From NCBI GenBank assembly GCA_000310025.1, contig FN649739.1, positions 2,159,473-2,223,472 on the forward strand: 64,000 nt of DNA, read 5' to 3'. The position numbers and the translations under genes were made by a program. Positions 20,301 through 32,564 of the stretch are shown one piece after another. The notes beneath the pieces are model-generated. The model worked only from the letters and a program-made list of their open reading frames with translations. It did no database searches and was not told the DNA's origin. Position 1 is the first letter of the stretch. The number at the start of each line of letters is the position of its first letter. The DNA comes from Ectocarpus siliculosus (Eukaryota; Sar; Phaeophyceae; Ectocarpales; Ectocarpaceae).

Positions 20301-22064
20301 CCCCAAAATAAAATTCACTCAAACTCTGTGACAGGCGGATAAATCTATATACGCATCTTCCAAAATCAAACACTCCTACAAGCAGGTTCTGCAAGCGATT
20401 GTTTCTTTCATATCTGATGCTCGTCAGCTTTCACAGACCAGGTACACTATGCGTGGTCGACCGTTGCTGAAGAATACACACTGTCTTACAAACACACCGC
20501 TGGGGCAATCCCGCAAAGATCGTGCCGCACTGGCGGTAGCTTTTCGGGTGTCACGGCGATTGAATACACTGTTAAAATAGTACATTCCGCAGAGTCGCCA
20601 GCATTTCAGCAGGCTTTGGCAATTGCTCCCCGGGTTTGTGTTCTGCCGCCCTTCTCTGCCGCAAGTCATGCCAATCAAGGGGTCACACAACACTCCTCTA
20701 CTCTGCCCCGATTGGAGTGACGCCCTTCTGCTGTGGACCCCCTCGGGTTATCTTTTACGAAACCCCTGAAAACATCATCTTCCGCACACAGCCAACCCTC
20801 CACCCCACTAATCCCTCTTCTCGCGCACATGTACCTCAGTTTTCAGTTCGACAAATCTCGCTGTGCGAAAGACTCGTGGGAGAGGACAGACTTGGCCTCC
20901 AGAGCCCTTACAAATCCAGGGCCATCCAGCTGTGGCGCGCCGTCCACCTCGCGTGTGATGCCTGAAAAGTGGGCGCGGGTACACATAAATAAGTCCACAA
21001 CATCCCTTGCAGCAGTGCTCATGTATATAATGCGCCCTCGTTCAGAACTCACCCACAAGGATTTGCATGTCACGGACACAAATGATTTACAAGTAGAGAC
21101 ATTCCGCTGTCGGGCAGAACTATGGTATCCACTTGACACAACTTTTGGTTTCATGTATACGTAGCGGAAAATCCCAGAAGCGCACAAACAGGAAATATAC
21201 CGTATACGACACAAGATAACACACCCACCCATTTTTCAAAGACCGATTACGCCACGACGAAGAGGATGCATACAAATGAAACAACATATTTTCGGAAAGC
21301 TCTCGACGAGACAGCCTGAACGCCACCGTTTTCGGCGCTGTGACTCTTCCTGTTGTTGAGAAATCGAGATTTGAAAATCTGTCCAGGGGGCGTGTTATCT
21401 CGTGTCATTTACGCCTAAAGTTGGGTATTCGTCATAGCCAACCAAACCGCTCGAGAATCGGGGTCCCTCAAAGTCCACGCTTGTATTCAACGGGGGCTAC
21501 AGCAGTATGCACGCACATAAAGACAGCAGTAATGCCCAAAACGTCGATCGACGACGTTCTAATTTTGGTTGTGTACGCAGCAGTATTTAGCACATTCCGC
21601 AAGCACCTGCTTGTCGTGGATCCTTCGTTATTTTATTTTTTGCTCTCGCAAGCACAGAAAAACTTATCTCTTCCACATGTAAACGAGTCTGTACGATAGA
21701 ATAGGACAATAGGACTCTGCTGTGAACACTGTGTTTCCTCAAGCAGCATCCCGGTTCTTGTTGGTTTCTGAACCCACAGAAAAAAAAAAAAACTTCGTTG
21801 GGAGAAGTTGTAGATGGAAGCGGGCTAATATCAAGATGTAGGCGGATCGGTGTGTAAGAGGTAAGAGGACCACACTCATTTACACATTTACATCATCTTG
21901 CGGGCGTATCTGGGCTAGGAGTTGACATAATGCTGTGCAACACCCCCCCCACCCAACGGAGTTCGTGATCCCTCTCGCCCGGGCGTAACATGAAACATGA
22001 ACACGATCCCACAGAGTTCAAGGACAGAGAATGCTACAGAACTGCTGCCGTTTGGGCCGCAACT
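17374..22064. other. Intergenic, no assignable gene
   Basis: This stretch is locally AT-rich. At 19560-19770 there is a run of related TTCCGGAACG/GAACGTT-like words. Many short open frames exist but none shows a family signature. The only longer open cluster, 17932-18743, is listed separately. Confidence 0.45.
17932..18743 (+). other. Overlapping open frames of unknown nature
   Basis: All three plus-strand frames are open for 300-600 bases here. The longest is 18114-18743 (209 codons, Arg/Lys-rich near the start). Another, 18044-18403, encodes an alpha-helical, Gln/His-rich segment. I recognise no domain and no clear intron borders. It could be an exon of an unknown gene, transposon debris or chance; I cannot choose a frame. 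Confidence 0.2.
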
Positions 22065-22109
22065 TCAAGTTCCCATGCAGCACAACCAACGCAGCGGGCA
22101 CTCACATAC

Positions 22110-22352
22110 GGTTGCACTTCCGCTCATGGGAACCATGTCCGCCGCCTTCGCAGGGGGCACTCCTTGCGTCAATATATAACCAGCGCCGGCCACAACGATC
22201 GCCGCTGCTACTTCCTTAGGCACGCACATCGTTGGCGTCATCGAGCCCACGCGCCGGGATGACGCAACCAGCGGCGTCCGGTGTTGTACAACAAAGCCTT
22301 GCGCGCCGAGCGGCGCCGCCAGCGCAGCAAAGAACAGGTTGACTAGGCGCAT
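22110..22352 (-). CDS. Plastid-targeted small protein, 5' exon
   Basis: ATG at 22352 in a good context (CAGCCACCATG). Residues 1-19 form a signal peptide ending APLGAQG, and Phe20 follows at the predicted cleavage site, the ASAFAP-type signature of heterokont plastid import. An Arg/Ser/Thr-rich transit-like stretch follows. A second hydrophobic segment (residues 48-63) ends in PPAKAADM, which resembles a thylakoid-lumen cleavage site or a single membrane span. A GTATGTGAG donor at 22109 would end the exon after codon 81; unspliced, the frame stops at 22065 (95 residues). I could not find a convincing second exon or name the mature protein. Thylakoid location is inference. Confidence 0.6.
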
Positions 22353-22460
22353 GGTGGCTGCTGTGTACGTGTGTTGTTACTGTTGAAGTGCGTATGTCTG
22401 GCCTGTGTGACGTGATGGGAGAGTTGGCAGTGAGGAGGAGCTGGGAAGGGATTCGTTGCG

Positions 22461-22478
22461 TCATATATAAAAAAAAAG
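22461..22478 (-). promoter_or_regulatory. TATA box of the plastid-targeted protein gene
   Basis: Read on the minus strand, TTTTTTATATATGACG lies about 110 bases upstream of the ATG at 22352. A pyrimidine-rich stretch (CCTTCCCAGCTCCTCCTC) follows about 25-30 bases downstream, fitting an initiation region. This would give a 5' UTR of roughly 80-90 bases. Confidence 0.55.
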
Positions 22479-22479
22479 G

Positions 22480-23696
22480 GCCCAACAAGGGGGTCACGCA
22501 GCGCGCAGTGCGGGAAGGGGGTGGTTGGGTGCGAAAGATGCGCGATCTCACCAGTGGTATCGGCGGGTGCACCACGGAAAGAACAGATATGCGCGAATTT
22601 ATGTCTGTATATCCCACGGTAGCAAGGGTAGAGGGTTTTACGTGTGCACGTACACGTGTGGCAGGGTTGCGAGAGTGCGACAAGCAACAGGTCCATCATG
22701 TTGTAAGACTACCCAATTCATTTCTGAACCTAAATCGGTACAGTCTTAAAAGTACCACGCAAACACAGGCACTATTTTTATTTTTTTTGTAGCCCACCGC
22801 GCCGTGATCGGAATCCTACCAGGACAAACAAAATATAGTATTGTGGTGCACGCGCATGGACCCACAACCCAAAATGCAGAATGATCGGGTAGATCACGAG
22901 AGGGGAAAAGGAACGAAACCTCTTCGTGTCATCTTACAATTCCAATGGACAAATAGCCACAGCAGTACATACATCCTATACGAATGATGTTGCGGGAGGT
23001 GGAGGCGGGGGCGATCGGAAACACAGAATGCGCCTACACTACGAAAGGCAGTATTGACAGAAACGTGACCGAAATCAATACACCCAAATGGCAGATATCC
23101 TATTTGGTTCGAGTGATCGTTCCATTGTGGAGCACCTTCTTCATGTTGGTAGCGCACTTTTTTCCACTTTGCAGCACGAGACTATTCTGTACATCATCAG
23201 CAGTATAACTTCCCCTTTACTCCTCCTTCGAACAAATACATACTGGCAAACTGGCCAAACACACCGAGACAGGCTCACAAGCACTTTTTATTCACATTTG
23301 CCCTTCCTCTTGTTCTTCCGAGCAAAAATATTTATATTACTTGGCAAAACACCAAGACATCCTTACATTAAATCGGTTCATAGGAGTACACGGGCACCAC
23401 CGGTGTGCGAGTAGAGGCAAGCCAACACGCCCCGAGTACGTACCCTTTACTCCTGCCCGGCTTGCACAAGCACACACTCTTTGCGCAACAAAGACACACA
23501 CAATTTGACGGAAAATACTTCATGAGTAGCAATAAAAAAGGCAGGAACGCAAAATCAACGCCAGGGCTGCCTTCGCGGCGATTTTTGTACAAATCTATGA
23601 AACAGATAGGGAGGGGTTCCGTATCCTTATCCCCAAACCCTGCTAAAACCAAGCACAAACTCCTCGCGGAGGCTATACACCGGAGCCGACACAACA
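22480..23696. other. Intergenic between divergent-looking flanks, no gene seen
   Basis: This contains upstream sequence of the plastid-protein gene and downstream sequence of the SCP2 gene. Open frames are short and without motifs. Both neighbours are transcribed on the minus strand. Confidence 0.45.
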
Positions 23697-25264
23697 TCAC
23701 AGTCGCGCCGAAGGCACGTCGGCGGAGGCGACGACCGCCTCTCGTGGCCGTCGTCTAACCATCGATGGCGCAACGCGCGTTGCCTCACAGGGAGGAGGAC
23801 GCAGGAGCTCGAAGACCGGGCCGCACTTCATGGCACGGACAAGGTTTCCCCTCACGGCGAGACGGCCGCTCATGAAGGCCTTCTCGGGGCTGAGCTCGCC
23901 GGCACAGACGGACGCGAAGTCGGCGTCGGAGAGGTGCAGGATTGCGTCAACGACCTGGTGGGATAGGGATAACGGGTATCGACGGGGCATCATGATCGTC
24001 AGCGGCGGCATCGGCAGCGGCAGCGGAGCCGCCGCCGCCGCCGCCGCAGCAGCAGCAGCAGCAGCAGCGTTGTAGTTAAAGCCAAGATCAGTCAGAGTAG
24101 CGACCGGTCAGGAATCATGAGCAAAATTGGTTAAGTGTGCCTCGCTGGCCGCTGGTAATTGCTTTCGCATGTGAGCTACTTCGAAGTATTAAACTTATGT
24201 GCCCGTCTCTTTGCGTGCGTGTGTGCGAAGGTCGGCATCTTTGCGAAAAACACCGCACAAGGCGAATTCGGTGCTACCGGCGACTAAACAATCGGCAAAA
24301 AAAAACAAAAAAGACGTCCCACCTATTAAGGAACCACCGCAGACACGGCCCGTGACCTTTACCGTACACATTTGTCGGCGGGTGAGACCGAGCAGCACAT
24401 GTCACAGGACGAAAAAAATGCCACTCTTATAGAGTACGAGTATTCTTGGCGCTGTCAGGGCGACAACACGACTTCACTTCCACCCACTATTTAGTGGGTC
24501 GCACATATAGGCTGTCAAGGAGACAACACGACATTACTTCCATACACGAGCTGGGTCGCGCAGATAATACTTACCTGCTTGCATCGCACCACCACAGCAG
24601 TGAGTTATGTATTTCCTGCAAATCGACGGGCGCGTGCCATCTGACAAAGTCAACAGCCGATTGGCAAGTTGCATGGTGTCAGGCGGCGAAGGTACACGCT
24701 TCGTAAAAATGTCGTGCCGGTAGATGAAAGCTTCGTGTCTGAAAGCGCTATTTACTACTTCATGGGACGGATCATGGGTGGGAAGAAATTTCTTGTGAAG
24801 GCTTGCCCCACCTGAGAGTTCGTTTCTCCCTCTCGAACAGCACCGCCTGCCCCTGTTGCGGCCCCCTCTCAAGTCCAAGAAGAGGCCGTTGTCGTCGCCC
24901 ACTAATAAGCGCAAACAGCACCCCACCTGCGAGAACCGGGGCCGGCGATACAACCGAGAAAAACGTAAATCTCCCCAAAACAAATGGCTCCACGTACCGC
25001 CAACCCCCCGCGCATCCACAAACCCAGCTAAAACCGAAATCCCGTAGGCCATAAACCAGCGCGACACTAACATGCTTGCAGCTGGTATGCAGGTAAAAAA
25101 ACACACACACATGCACGCGCGCGCCCGCAGCTAGCATGTGACACCGATCTGGTACAGCGATACTGGCGTCTACGCACCTTCTGTACCATTCTTGTTCTGG
25201 TCTCCGTGTCCTTTAGCATGGCAGCCAGGGCCTCCAGCATTCCCCTAGTATCCCCGCTCGCCAT
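23697..25264 (-). CDS. SCP2 sterol-carrier-domain protein
   Basis: Three-exon model, 170 residues: 25264-25178 (ATG, 29 codons), 24926-24759 and 23954-23697 (stop), all joined in phase 0. Exon 1 gives the amphipathic first helix of an SCP2 domain (MLEALAAMLKDTETRTRMVQK). Exon 2 gives the strand pair ending in GDDNGLFLDLRGG, equivalent to the family's TWTVDLKNG. Exon 3 gives the diagnostic block LSDADFASVCAGELSPEKAF followed by MSGRLAVRGNL. SCP2 domains bind sterols, fatty acyls and other lipids in a hydrophobic tunnel. Here the domain stands alone, and no C-terminal peroxisomal SKL-type signal is present (it ends SARL). The donor of exon 2 is the least certain border; a GAA|GTAGTA site at 24759 keeps phase. 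Confidence 0.8.
24013..24070. repeat. GCC/GCA trinucleotide repeat in an SCP2 intron
   Basis: About seven GCC units followed by about nine GCA units lie in the second intron, roughly 60 bases upstream of the exon 3 acceptor on the minus strand. Confidence 0.85.
24447..24570 (+). repeat. Diverged direct duplication, unit about 61 bp
   Basis: GCTGTCAGGGCGACAACACG at about 24451 and GCTGTCAAGGAGACAACACG at about 24511 start two adjacent copies. Both continue with a TTACTTCCA-like block and end near GGGTCGC. They lie in the second SCP2 intron. Confidence 0.7.
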
Positions 25265-28200
25265 GATCTTCTCCTATTCCTCCGCCAGCTGCTGATTGGC
25301 CGTGAAAAAGACAACGACGATGATTCTGGGCGAGTCTCCGTACAGCAGCAGCAGCAGCGGCAGCACTGGGGGAGCGACAGCAGCGGCAGCGGCACACACA
25401 ACAAACAGGGAAAGGGCTGCTGAACCCTTGTCGCGCCAAGAAGGAAAGGGAAGCGCAGAGCCGGAGGAAGGGTGGACGAATTCCCGTCTGCGTGACCCCG
25501 GCTGACGCGTCGAACACCTATCGGAAGGCGTGGGTCGGTGCCCGGTAAAAACGGGACAAAAAAAAAAACACAATTGTCCAGAAGCGAGAAGGAACGTCTG
25601 CTGGCGAGGGGCTGTTCGAGCAGCCACCCGTGCAGCTTGAGATGTGTGAAAAAATAGCTGAAAACAAGGACGCTCTGCTGTGTCAGGAAGCTAAGGCTGG
25701 CGTTGGATGTACAGCAGCAGAGGTTCCTGTTTAGGGGCCGGTGCCCTGAATAGTGTCGTTCAAATCTCTGGACAAGAGTGTCCACTGCTAAACAAAAGCC
25801 TATGTCATTGGTACGTCTCTGTTCTGAATGGTGCCGGTGAATATTCTGGGCACAAACCATCACTAAACAGGGGCTTATCTACTGCATGCATTTAGCATGC
25901 GAACCGCAGCGGCGACCGGATAAACTTCAATGGTTGCACCCAAGCGTGGGAGGGTGGGTGGGTGAGGGGCTCAGGCCATGACATTGCTTTGGGCGTTGAA
26001 TGTTTTGGCTCGGGTTGAAGGCTGACACGCCAGTAAGCAACAACAAAACACACGTGCTACTGCTGTAGAGCAAAGGAAACAGGAACACTAGTTCACAGCA
26101 GCTTTCAAAGGCACCCGTACCGAGGGCACAGAGCCGCACGGCCGGGTTCGTACACCCAGGAGGTGGACGCTTGATGTGATGCATGTGTCGTCTGCTCGTG
26201 CTGCTTCCGTGACACGCAGCATACGACTTCCAACAACAACAACAACAACAATGACACCGCCAACAACGACAAACAACAGCAAGGACAACGACAGCGAATA
26301 CAATGACGACGGCGACAAGGGTCTACACATCTACCGGCCTGTATGTCCCTGCCAGAGAAAATGACACGCATTGACACATCTTTTCGGGGCTCAGTCTCGC
26401 CTAAATTCGATCATGCCCTCCCCGCCGCCCGAAAAGCTTCCGCTGCAAACGTCCCGACATTTTTATCATGTCCGCTGGCCTGCTCCCCCCGTTCCTACTA
26501 CTCTCATGATTTCGCGAAAAAAACACGAAGACATAAGACGGAACAGCAGCCCGAGTAATCCCAGAGGATTGTTCCGCTGGGAGGGTCTCGGAGGACCAGC
26601 GGTTTGGGACCAAACAAATAGTGCCCAATTTTTTGTGTGCGGGTGGAACGTTATCGACGTAGTCATTTCTTTTGACCCGCAGAAGAAGAAAAGAGGCGGG
26701 GGGCAGGGGGGGGGTGCAGACAAACAACGCCGTCCGCGTGCCCCCCCCCCGCCACCCCTCTCTCTTTCCGTGTCCAATGTGCACCCATGGTTGGTTTTGG
26801 GTGCGATGCAGCGGCATGCTCTGGTCACGAGGGCGTTTGGGATGCAAGGGTGGGCGCTCAAACCTTTTACTCATCGTCATCGCCCCGATGTGTACAGACA
26901 TGTTGTGTCTGGAAAAAAAAAAAGGTAGGGTGAGGCGGTCGGAAATACAACAGAAAACATACACGCAAGAGAACACACGCTACGCACACCAAGTCTCGAC
27001 AACGAGCCCAGTACACAAGAATAGGCAAGGACTTCGACATATTTGATCAACCCGCTGTGTTGAGAGTTGTTTTCTTTGTGGTGGCAATGTTGTACAAGAG
27101 GAGGTCTGGTGTTGACGCATTGTAGTACAGCGTGTAAAAAGCGTGTACGTGTTTCAACCTTCGATGCATACAGCAGTCTACACACCTAGTTGATTTGATT
27201 ATGGCAATGTAGTACATCAAGAGGTCTGGTGCTGACGCGCTGTTCGTGATAGAAAGGTGTGCGTGTTTCAACGTTCCGATTGATACATTCCTCACTTGGG
27301 ACAAAAAAAATTGAGAAGGTGCGCCATTCCCAACCGAGGAAGCTCAACGGTATCGCAATCCATGCCATAAGCGAGCGGTGTGAATTCCGTGCCATGCGGT
27401 CGAACCGGATGATCGGGGAGGAGATACCCATCAGCTGTGTGTTCAGTCGGCTGAGGTGTCTCCGCCGAGAGCGAAAGGATTTGTGAGGAGCAACATCAGT
27501 TTACACACATGCGGTCCACACGCATTACAACGATGAGAAAAGTAGCCGTGATTCGCGGGTCGCCGCAGCGTGTAGGGATACCCCAACGCAATCAATCGTC
27601 CACATCATTCTCTCCCTGCTACGATCTGGCTGGAGTACGCATGGAAAGCGGCAGTGCTTGCACTTGTACATGTATAGAAGTAGAAGTAGACCATATGTCA
27701 CGCAAGATATCATACCCCCTGGACCGATCTTACTACCATTTAGCATGGTATTTGGCTTGACATTTTCCTCTGCTCCACCACCACATGTTTTCGGAAAGAA
27801 AGCGCTCTACGAGACGGTTCCAGTCTCCATTTCTGGCGTCACCACTCCGTGCGGCGCAGAGTACTACAAGTACTGCTCCTGTAGTCGGGTTTTGAAAAAG
27901 CGGTCCATATGGGTGTGGTATCTTGTGCGACCTGGGCAGGAATGTCAAGGGCGCCCACTCAACACAAACAAAAGTGCAGTCTAAGACGGCGCATGCTCAT
28001 CTCCGGGTGTACCTTTTATCTCTCTTTCTGTTCTTCTCCTAGGCAATAGCCTACTGCGTCACCCCTCTCGCTTGTCTCCCTTGAAGCGTCCGCAGAAGAA
28101 GCAGTGGCTGTGTGTGCTGTACGAAGATCAAGATACCGCCGTTGTGATGGGTGGTGTGGCTGGGGGCTAGTTGCTTTCGCAGGCCGTTCTCTCGTTCCCT

Positions 28201-29802
28201 AGATGAGGCAATACCTCGACCACCGACCGTGCCACTCCCAGCCACGCACGAATGCACCGTGCGTACTGGTCGCCCTTTGAGCGAGGTACTTCAGCGCGGG
28301 GACTAAGGGCAGCCGCGCTACGAGAGTGCTACAAACCTGCAGCAGTGGACCGGCTACACCCTATATAGTAAGAAAACATATAGGAAATAGTACAGGAATG
28401 GTAAAACCTAATCCCGCCGCGCTTTTCGTGAGGAGTTGTGGAACCCATGCGGCCTCGGATTAGTGCAAGAAACAGGGGACAGAGGCCTGGCAACCCCGAG
28501 TAACGGCTGCGCGCTGCGTGCGCACGCCGCCTGGCAATTTGCGACCGCACGCTGCAGGCAGTACGCAGCAGGCAGTGAAGCAACTGCTGCTGGAGTATGT
28601 AGCTCTACCACCCTTGCTGCCAGGATGGATGCGGGTGGCATCCGGGTGGCACGTACGCGGGTAGCGGCGGCGGTGTTGCGGCGTCGCGGCCGCTACTCGT
28701 CATTCCGCCAACGACCACACGGCGGCGCAGAGGGACCACCACCAGAGCTCGACCAACGGCACGGCAGTCCCTTCCGGGTCCTCCCGTGGCTTTGACTAAA
28801 CAAGCTTGAAACTATTGTGCATACAAACACATAACTTGTATACAAGCAGCTTGTAGCTGCTGGAAGGTCAAGCTGGGATGTTCGGTAGAAAAATGCATGC
28901 GAATGCAATACTGCTGTATGTAGTGTGTGTATCATCGTGGATCGTGGGTCGTGGATCGTGGAATGTGGGTCAAGCAGAGGTCCCCCTCCCTTTCTTTGTA
29001 CCTCTTGCACTAGTGCAGCTGCGGTGTGCCAGCGTAGTACTCACCAATGTTGTCGCCATGAAGGGTGAACATCTGTAATTAGGTAAACCGCACGTAACCT
29101 GAGACCCGGGGAGCACTCTGCTGTGATTGGCAACGTCGGTGAGTCGGTGATGCACCTCTCGATCGATGCAGCAGCAGCAACAACATATGATCACCCGGCA
29201 TACACTACATAATAGTCTATCTATGCTCAGATGCTATCGCCGTTGGGTAAAAGAGGCCTTGCTTTGCAAGCATCGTGCTAACGACTCAATCCAAGAGTTG
29301 TTGGTTTGTAAAAATGCTCCAGTACTGTTGTTTGTGCGTACATCAGTAGTAACTCGACCACCGGCGAAACAAGACAGACAAAAAAAAAACAAGCGGCAGC
29401 ACGCGCGCCGTGGAGGGGAGGGGGGGTTGGTTTTCGACGACGGCAGCGGTCTCATACAACCCTCCGATCAATCGCATCGACCGTTGTATGCACAGTGGGA
29501 AGACGGCTTTCCCGTATCTAAGCAATTAACCACGGCGTTAAAAGAACTTCAAACTTCAAACTGTATCTAACAAACCCGTCAATCCCACCTTGACCGCACA
29601 TGGTCACCTAGTTCCCCTCGGCAATAATGAGAAGGTTACAGTATAGAACCACGCGATAAGCAGACGTAATCAACGCACGGCTTGGCGAGGTCTCTGCAAT
29701 CTGCCCCGTCACAACAACACCAAGTAAATGAGGTACCGCTCAAACGACACCAGCCTCAAAGAGAAAGTAAAAGGTCAACAGATGAGTTCCTGTGGCTGTC
29801 GT
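25265..29802. other. Intergenic, no gene recognised; contains a small tandem duplication
   Basis: No open frame here has family motifs or a phase-consistent exon chain. A diverged direct duplication of about 120 bp lies at about 27080-27290 (shared GAGGTCTGGTG-TGACGC and GTGTTTCAAC blocks). An (AAC)n tract lies near 26230, and there is a GC-rich island at 28430-28800 with open frames on both strands. Confidence 0.4.
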
Positions 29803-31653
29803 GGAAAAGCACAACACTATTGTTTTTCCAAGTACTGGAGCGGGAGGACCCAGACCGCCTAAAGCAGGCCATGCTCGCGATGGCTGAAGTGTTTGTATCG
29901 ACAAAAGTGTTTTTGGTGGTGCCCATGTACATAGGCATCTTGAAAAAAAACGAGAGGGGTGCATTGATTCTCTGTACGGAGATGGTGGGTGGCCCAGGAG
30001 GGTGGTACATGGTGCCGAAACCGTGACCGTTGTTTCGGCCACGAAGCAAGATAAGGGCTGCAAGCCTATTTTGCGAGCATTTGAACGAACCTGACATGTA
30101 AGCACGGTTCAAGCAGCCTTCGTTGGTTCGGGGGCCACGTTTGAGAAACAGTAGTTGAGCTCAACCGCACCTGTGGCGCCCCCAGCACCGAAAATGCACC
30201 GAATCCCACGCCCGTAGGCTTATCTGTGGGAGGGGAACAGGCCGTGTACCACCCTATCAGAGATGTTTTCCCCCCCGAGAACGAGACAAAGCATGGAAAA
30301 ACGAATACATTCGTGAACCGTAGGTATATTCGACGGTGTCTGGACCCGATAATACCGCGCCGGTGTCGTTTGTCTGTGCCTGAGCACGGGGTGGCCATTC
30401 TCGACTTCTTACCGTCAACGGTAAAAACCTGAAGGTGGCCGGTGGGGGCAAAACACGTCAAGTCGTGAGGAAAACTCCGTTTAGCTTCGGAAATTTTGCT
30501 TTGCCAAGCTCCGTCTTGGTCCAAGACAACCGGGAGAAGCCTCAGATAGGAGGTGTCAGGTCGTTGGCTGCCCTCTTCTCGCCGTCGAGGAAAAGCACAA
30601 CACTATTGTTTTTCCAAGTACTGGAGCGGGAGGACCCAGACCGCCTAAAGCAGGCCATGCTCGCGATGGCTGAAGTGTTTGTATCGACAAAAGTGTTTTT
30701 GGTGGTGCCCATGTACATAGGCATCTTGAAAAAAAACGAGAGGGGTGCATTGATTCTCTGTACGGAGATGGTGGGTGGCCCAGGAGGGTGGTACATGGTG
30801 CCGAAACCGTGACCGTTGTTTCGGCCACGAAGCAAGATAAGGGCTGCAAGCCTATTTTGCGAGCATTTGAACGAACCTGACATGTAAGCACGGTTCAAGC
30901 AGCCTTCGTTGGTTCGGGGGCCACGTTTGAGAAACAGTAGTTGAGCTCAACCGCACCTGTGGCGCCCCCAGCACCGAAAATGCACCGAATCCCACGCCCG
31001 TAGGCTTATCTGTGGGAGGGGAACAGGCCGTGTACCACCCTATCAGAGATGTTTTCCCCCCCGAGAACGAGACAAAGCATGGAAAAACGAATACATTCGT
31101 GAACCGTAGGTATATTCGACGGTGTCTGGACCCGATAATACCGCGCGGGTGTCGTTTGTCTGTGCCTGAGCACGGGGTGGCCATTCTCGACTTCTTACCG
31201 TCAACGGTAAAAACCTTAAGGTGGCCGGTGGGGGCAAAACACGTCAAGTCGTGAGGAAAACTCCGTTTAGCTTCGGAAATTTTGCTTTGCCAAGCTCCGT
31301 CTTGGTCCAAGACAACCGGGAGAAGCCTCAGATAGGAGGTGTCAGGTCGTTGGCTGCCCTCTTGTCGCCGTCGAGGAAAAGCGCAACACTATTGTTTTTC
31401 CAAGTACTGGAGCGGGGGGACCCAGACCGCCTAAAGCAGGCCATGCTCGCGATGGCTGAAGTGTTTGTATCGACAAAAGTGTTTTTGGTGGTGCCCATGT
31501 ACATAGGCATCTTGAAAAAAAGCGAGAGGGGTGCATTGATTCTCTGTACGGAGATGGTGGGTGGCCCAGGAGGATGGTACATGGTGCCGAAACCGTGACC
31601 GTTGTTTCGGCCACGAAGCAAGATAAAGGCTGCAAGCCTATTTTGCGAGCATT
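29803..31653 (+). repeat. 786-bp tandem duplication, 2.35 copies
   Basis: Copies start at 29803, 30589 and 31375 (exactly 786 bases apart); the third is truncated near 31653. Identity is almost complete. Differences between copies 2 and 3 in the longest plus frame (125 codons at 30435-30812 and 31221-31598) are mainly amino-acid changing, so protein-level selection is not evident. A 152-codon minus frame is also intact in both copies (30524-30066 and 31310-30852). Copy boundaries share the short homology GTCG-GGAAAAGC, consistent with unequal exchange or replication slippage. I do not recognise either product. Confidence 0.93.
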
Positions 31654-32564
31654 CAAGTCGCCGGGTACTCTCGTTTGGCCGTCGAGATGAATGGACCGAG
31701 AGTTATTTTGCGTTGAAATGATAACACCTTGTGTTTCCCAGGCCTGAAGTATGTACCACAACGCCTAGCGCTTAAAACGACCTGTGGAAGGGTCATGTAC
31801 ATTTCACCACCGCACGCCGCTGGCTCAAGCTTCACGGTCCACGGAAGCATGAAACACAGTCAGTCAGAACCGATTGAGTCAAGGCACGCCTTTAGTCTCC
31901 TCTTTCCGGTGCTTGCTATCATACACGGCTAGGGGAAAAGCACTTCGCCCTGCTCGCCCTCCACAATCCGGAAACGAAACTAACATGGAGCAAAGTTATG
32001 TGCATCTGGTCTCTCGCGTGAGCACGTCCGGTCAACAACACGTGTGACGCATGTCGGTTTAACTGGCTCGAAGCGCTTGTTCTGTTTTGATAATCCGGCC
32101 GGAACTTCTGAACTCAGCTCGTAGCGACACGAAAGCTATCGCGAAAATCAAGTCCTGTTGTTCCGTACTTCTCAGCCCAGGATGTGTTGCTCGATTTGTT
32201 GTTTATTTTACGCACGTACTTCAAATACGGTGTCGCCGTTTTCCAACGTGCTTGGAAGTTTCCGTTGTGTCCAGAAATATATACGGGCTGCCCCAGTCGA
32301 AAGCATGTTTGCATGTTTACTCCGTAACACACAGCTAACCACCGGCACCTCCTTCAACCCTCTCGCGCCTCGGCAAACCACACTCGCGCCTCGGCAAACA
32401 ACATTGTCTAGTCGTTGACAAAAAGCACAAAATGGAGTAGACACGAAAATAGCGCCTCAGCCCAGTGATGACCCAACGGTGCCCGCCCAACAAATGCCCT
32501 ACACTGGTTGACGTCTCCGTAAGGCTACGCGGAATGCCAGAAGGAATCAGCACACTGCGAAAAC
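31654..32564. other. Spacer between the tandem duplication and the transposase-like gene
   Basis: No gene is recognised. A short direct repeat, CTCGCGCCTCGGCAAAC, occurs twice near 32360-32400. Confidence 0.45.

Noticed and set aside
28430..28800. GC-rich island with open frames on both strands as a gene
   Set aside because: No motif, no splice-consistent neighbours and no reason to prefer either strand.
30066..31310. Two intact 152-codon minus frames as a duplicated gene
   Set aside because: They lie in a near-identical 786-bp DNA duplication, so being open twice is not independent evidence; copy differences change amino acids and no family is recognised.
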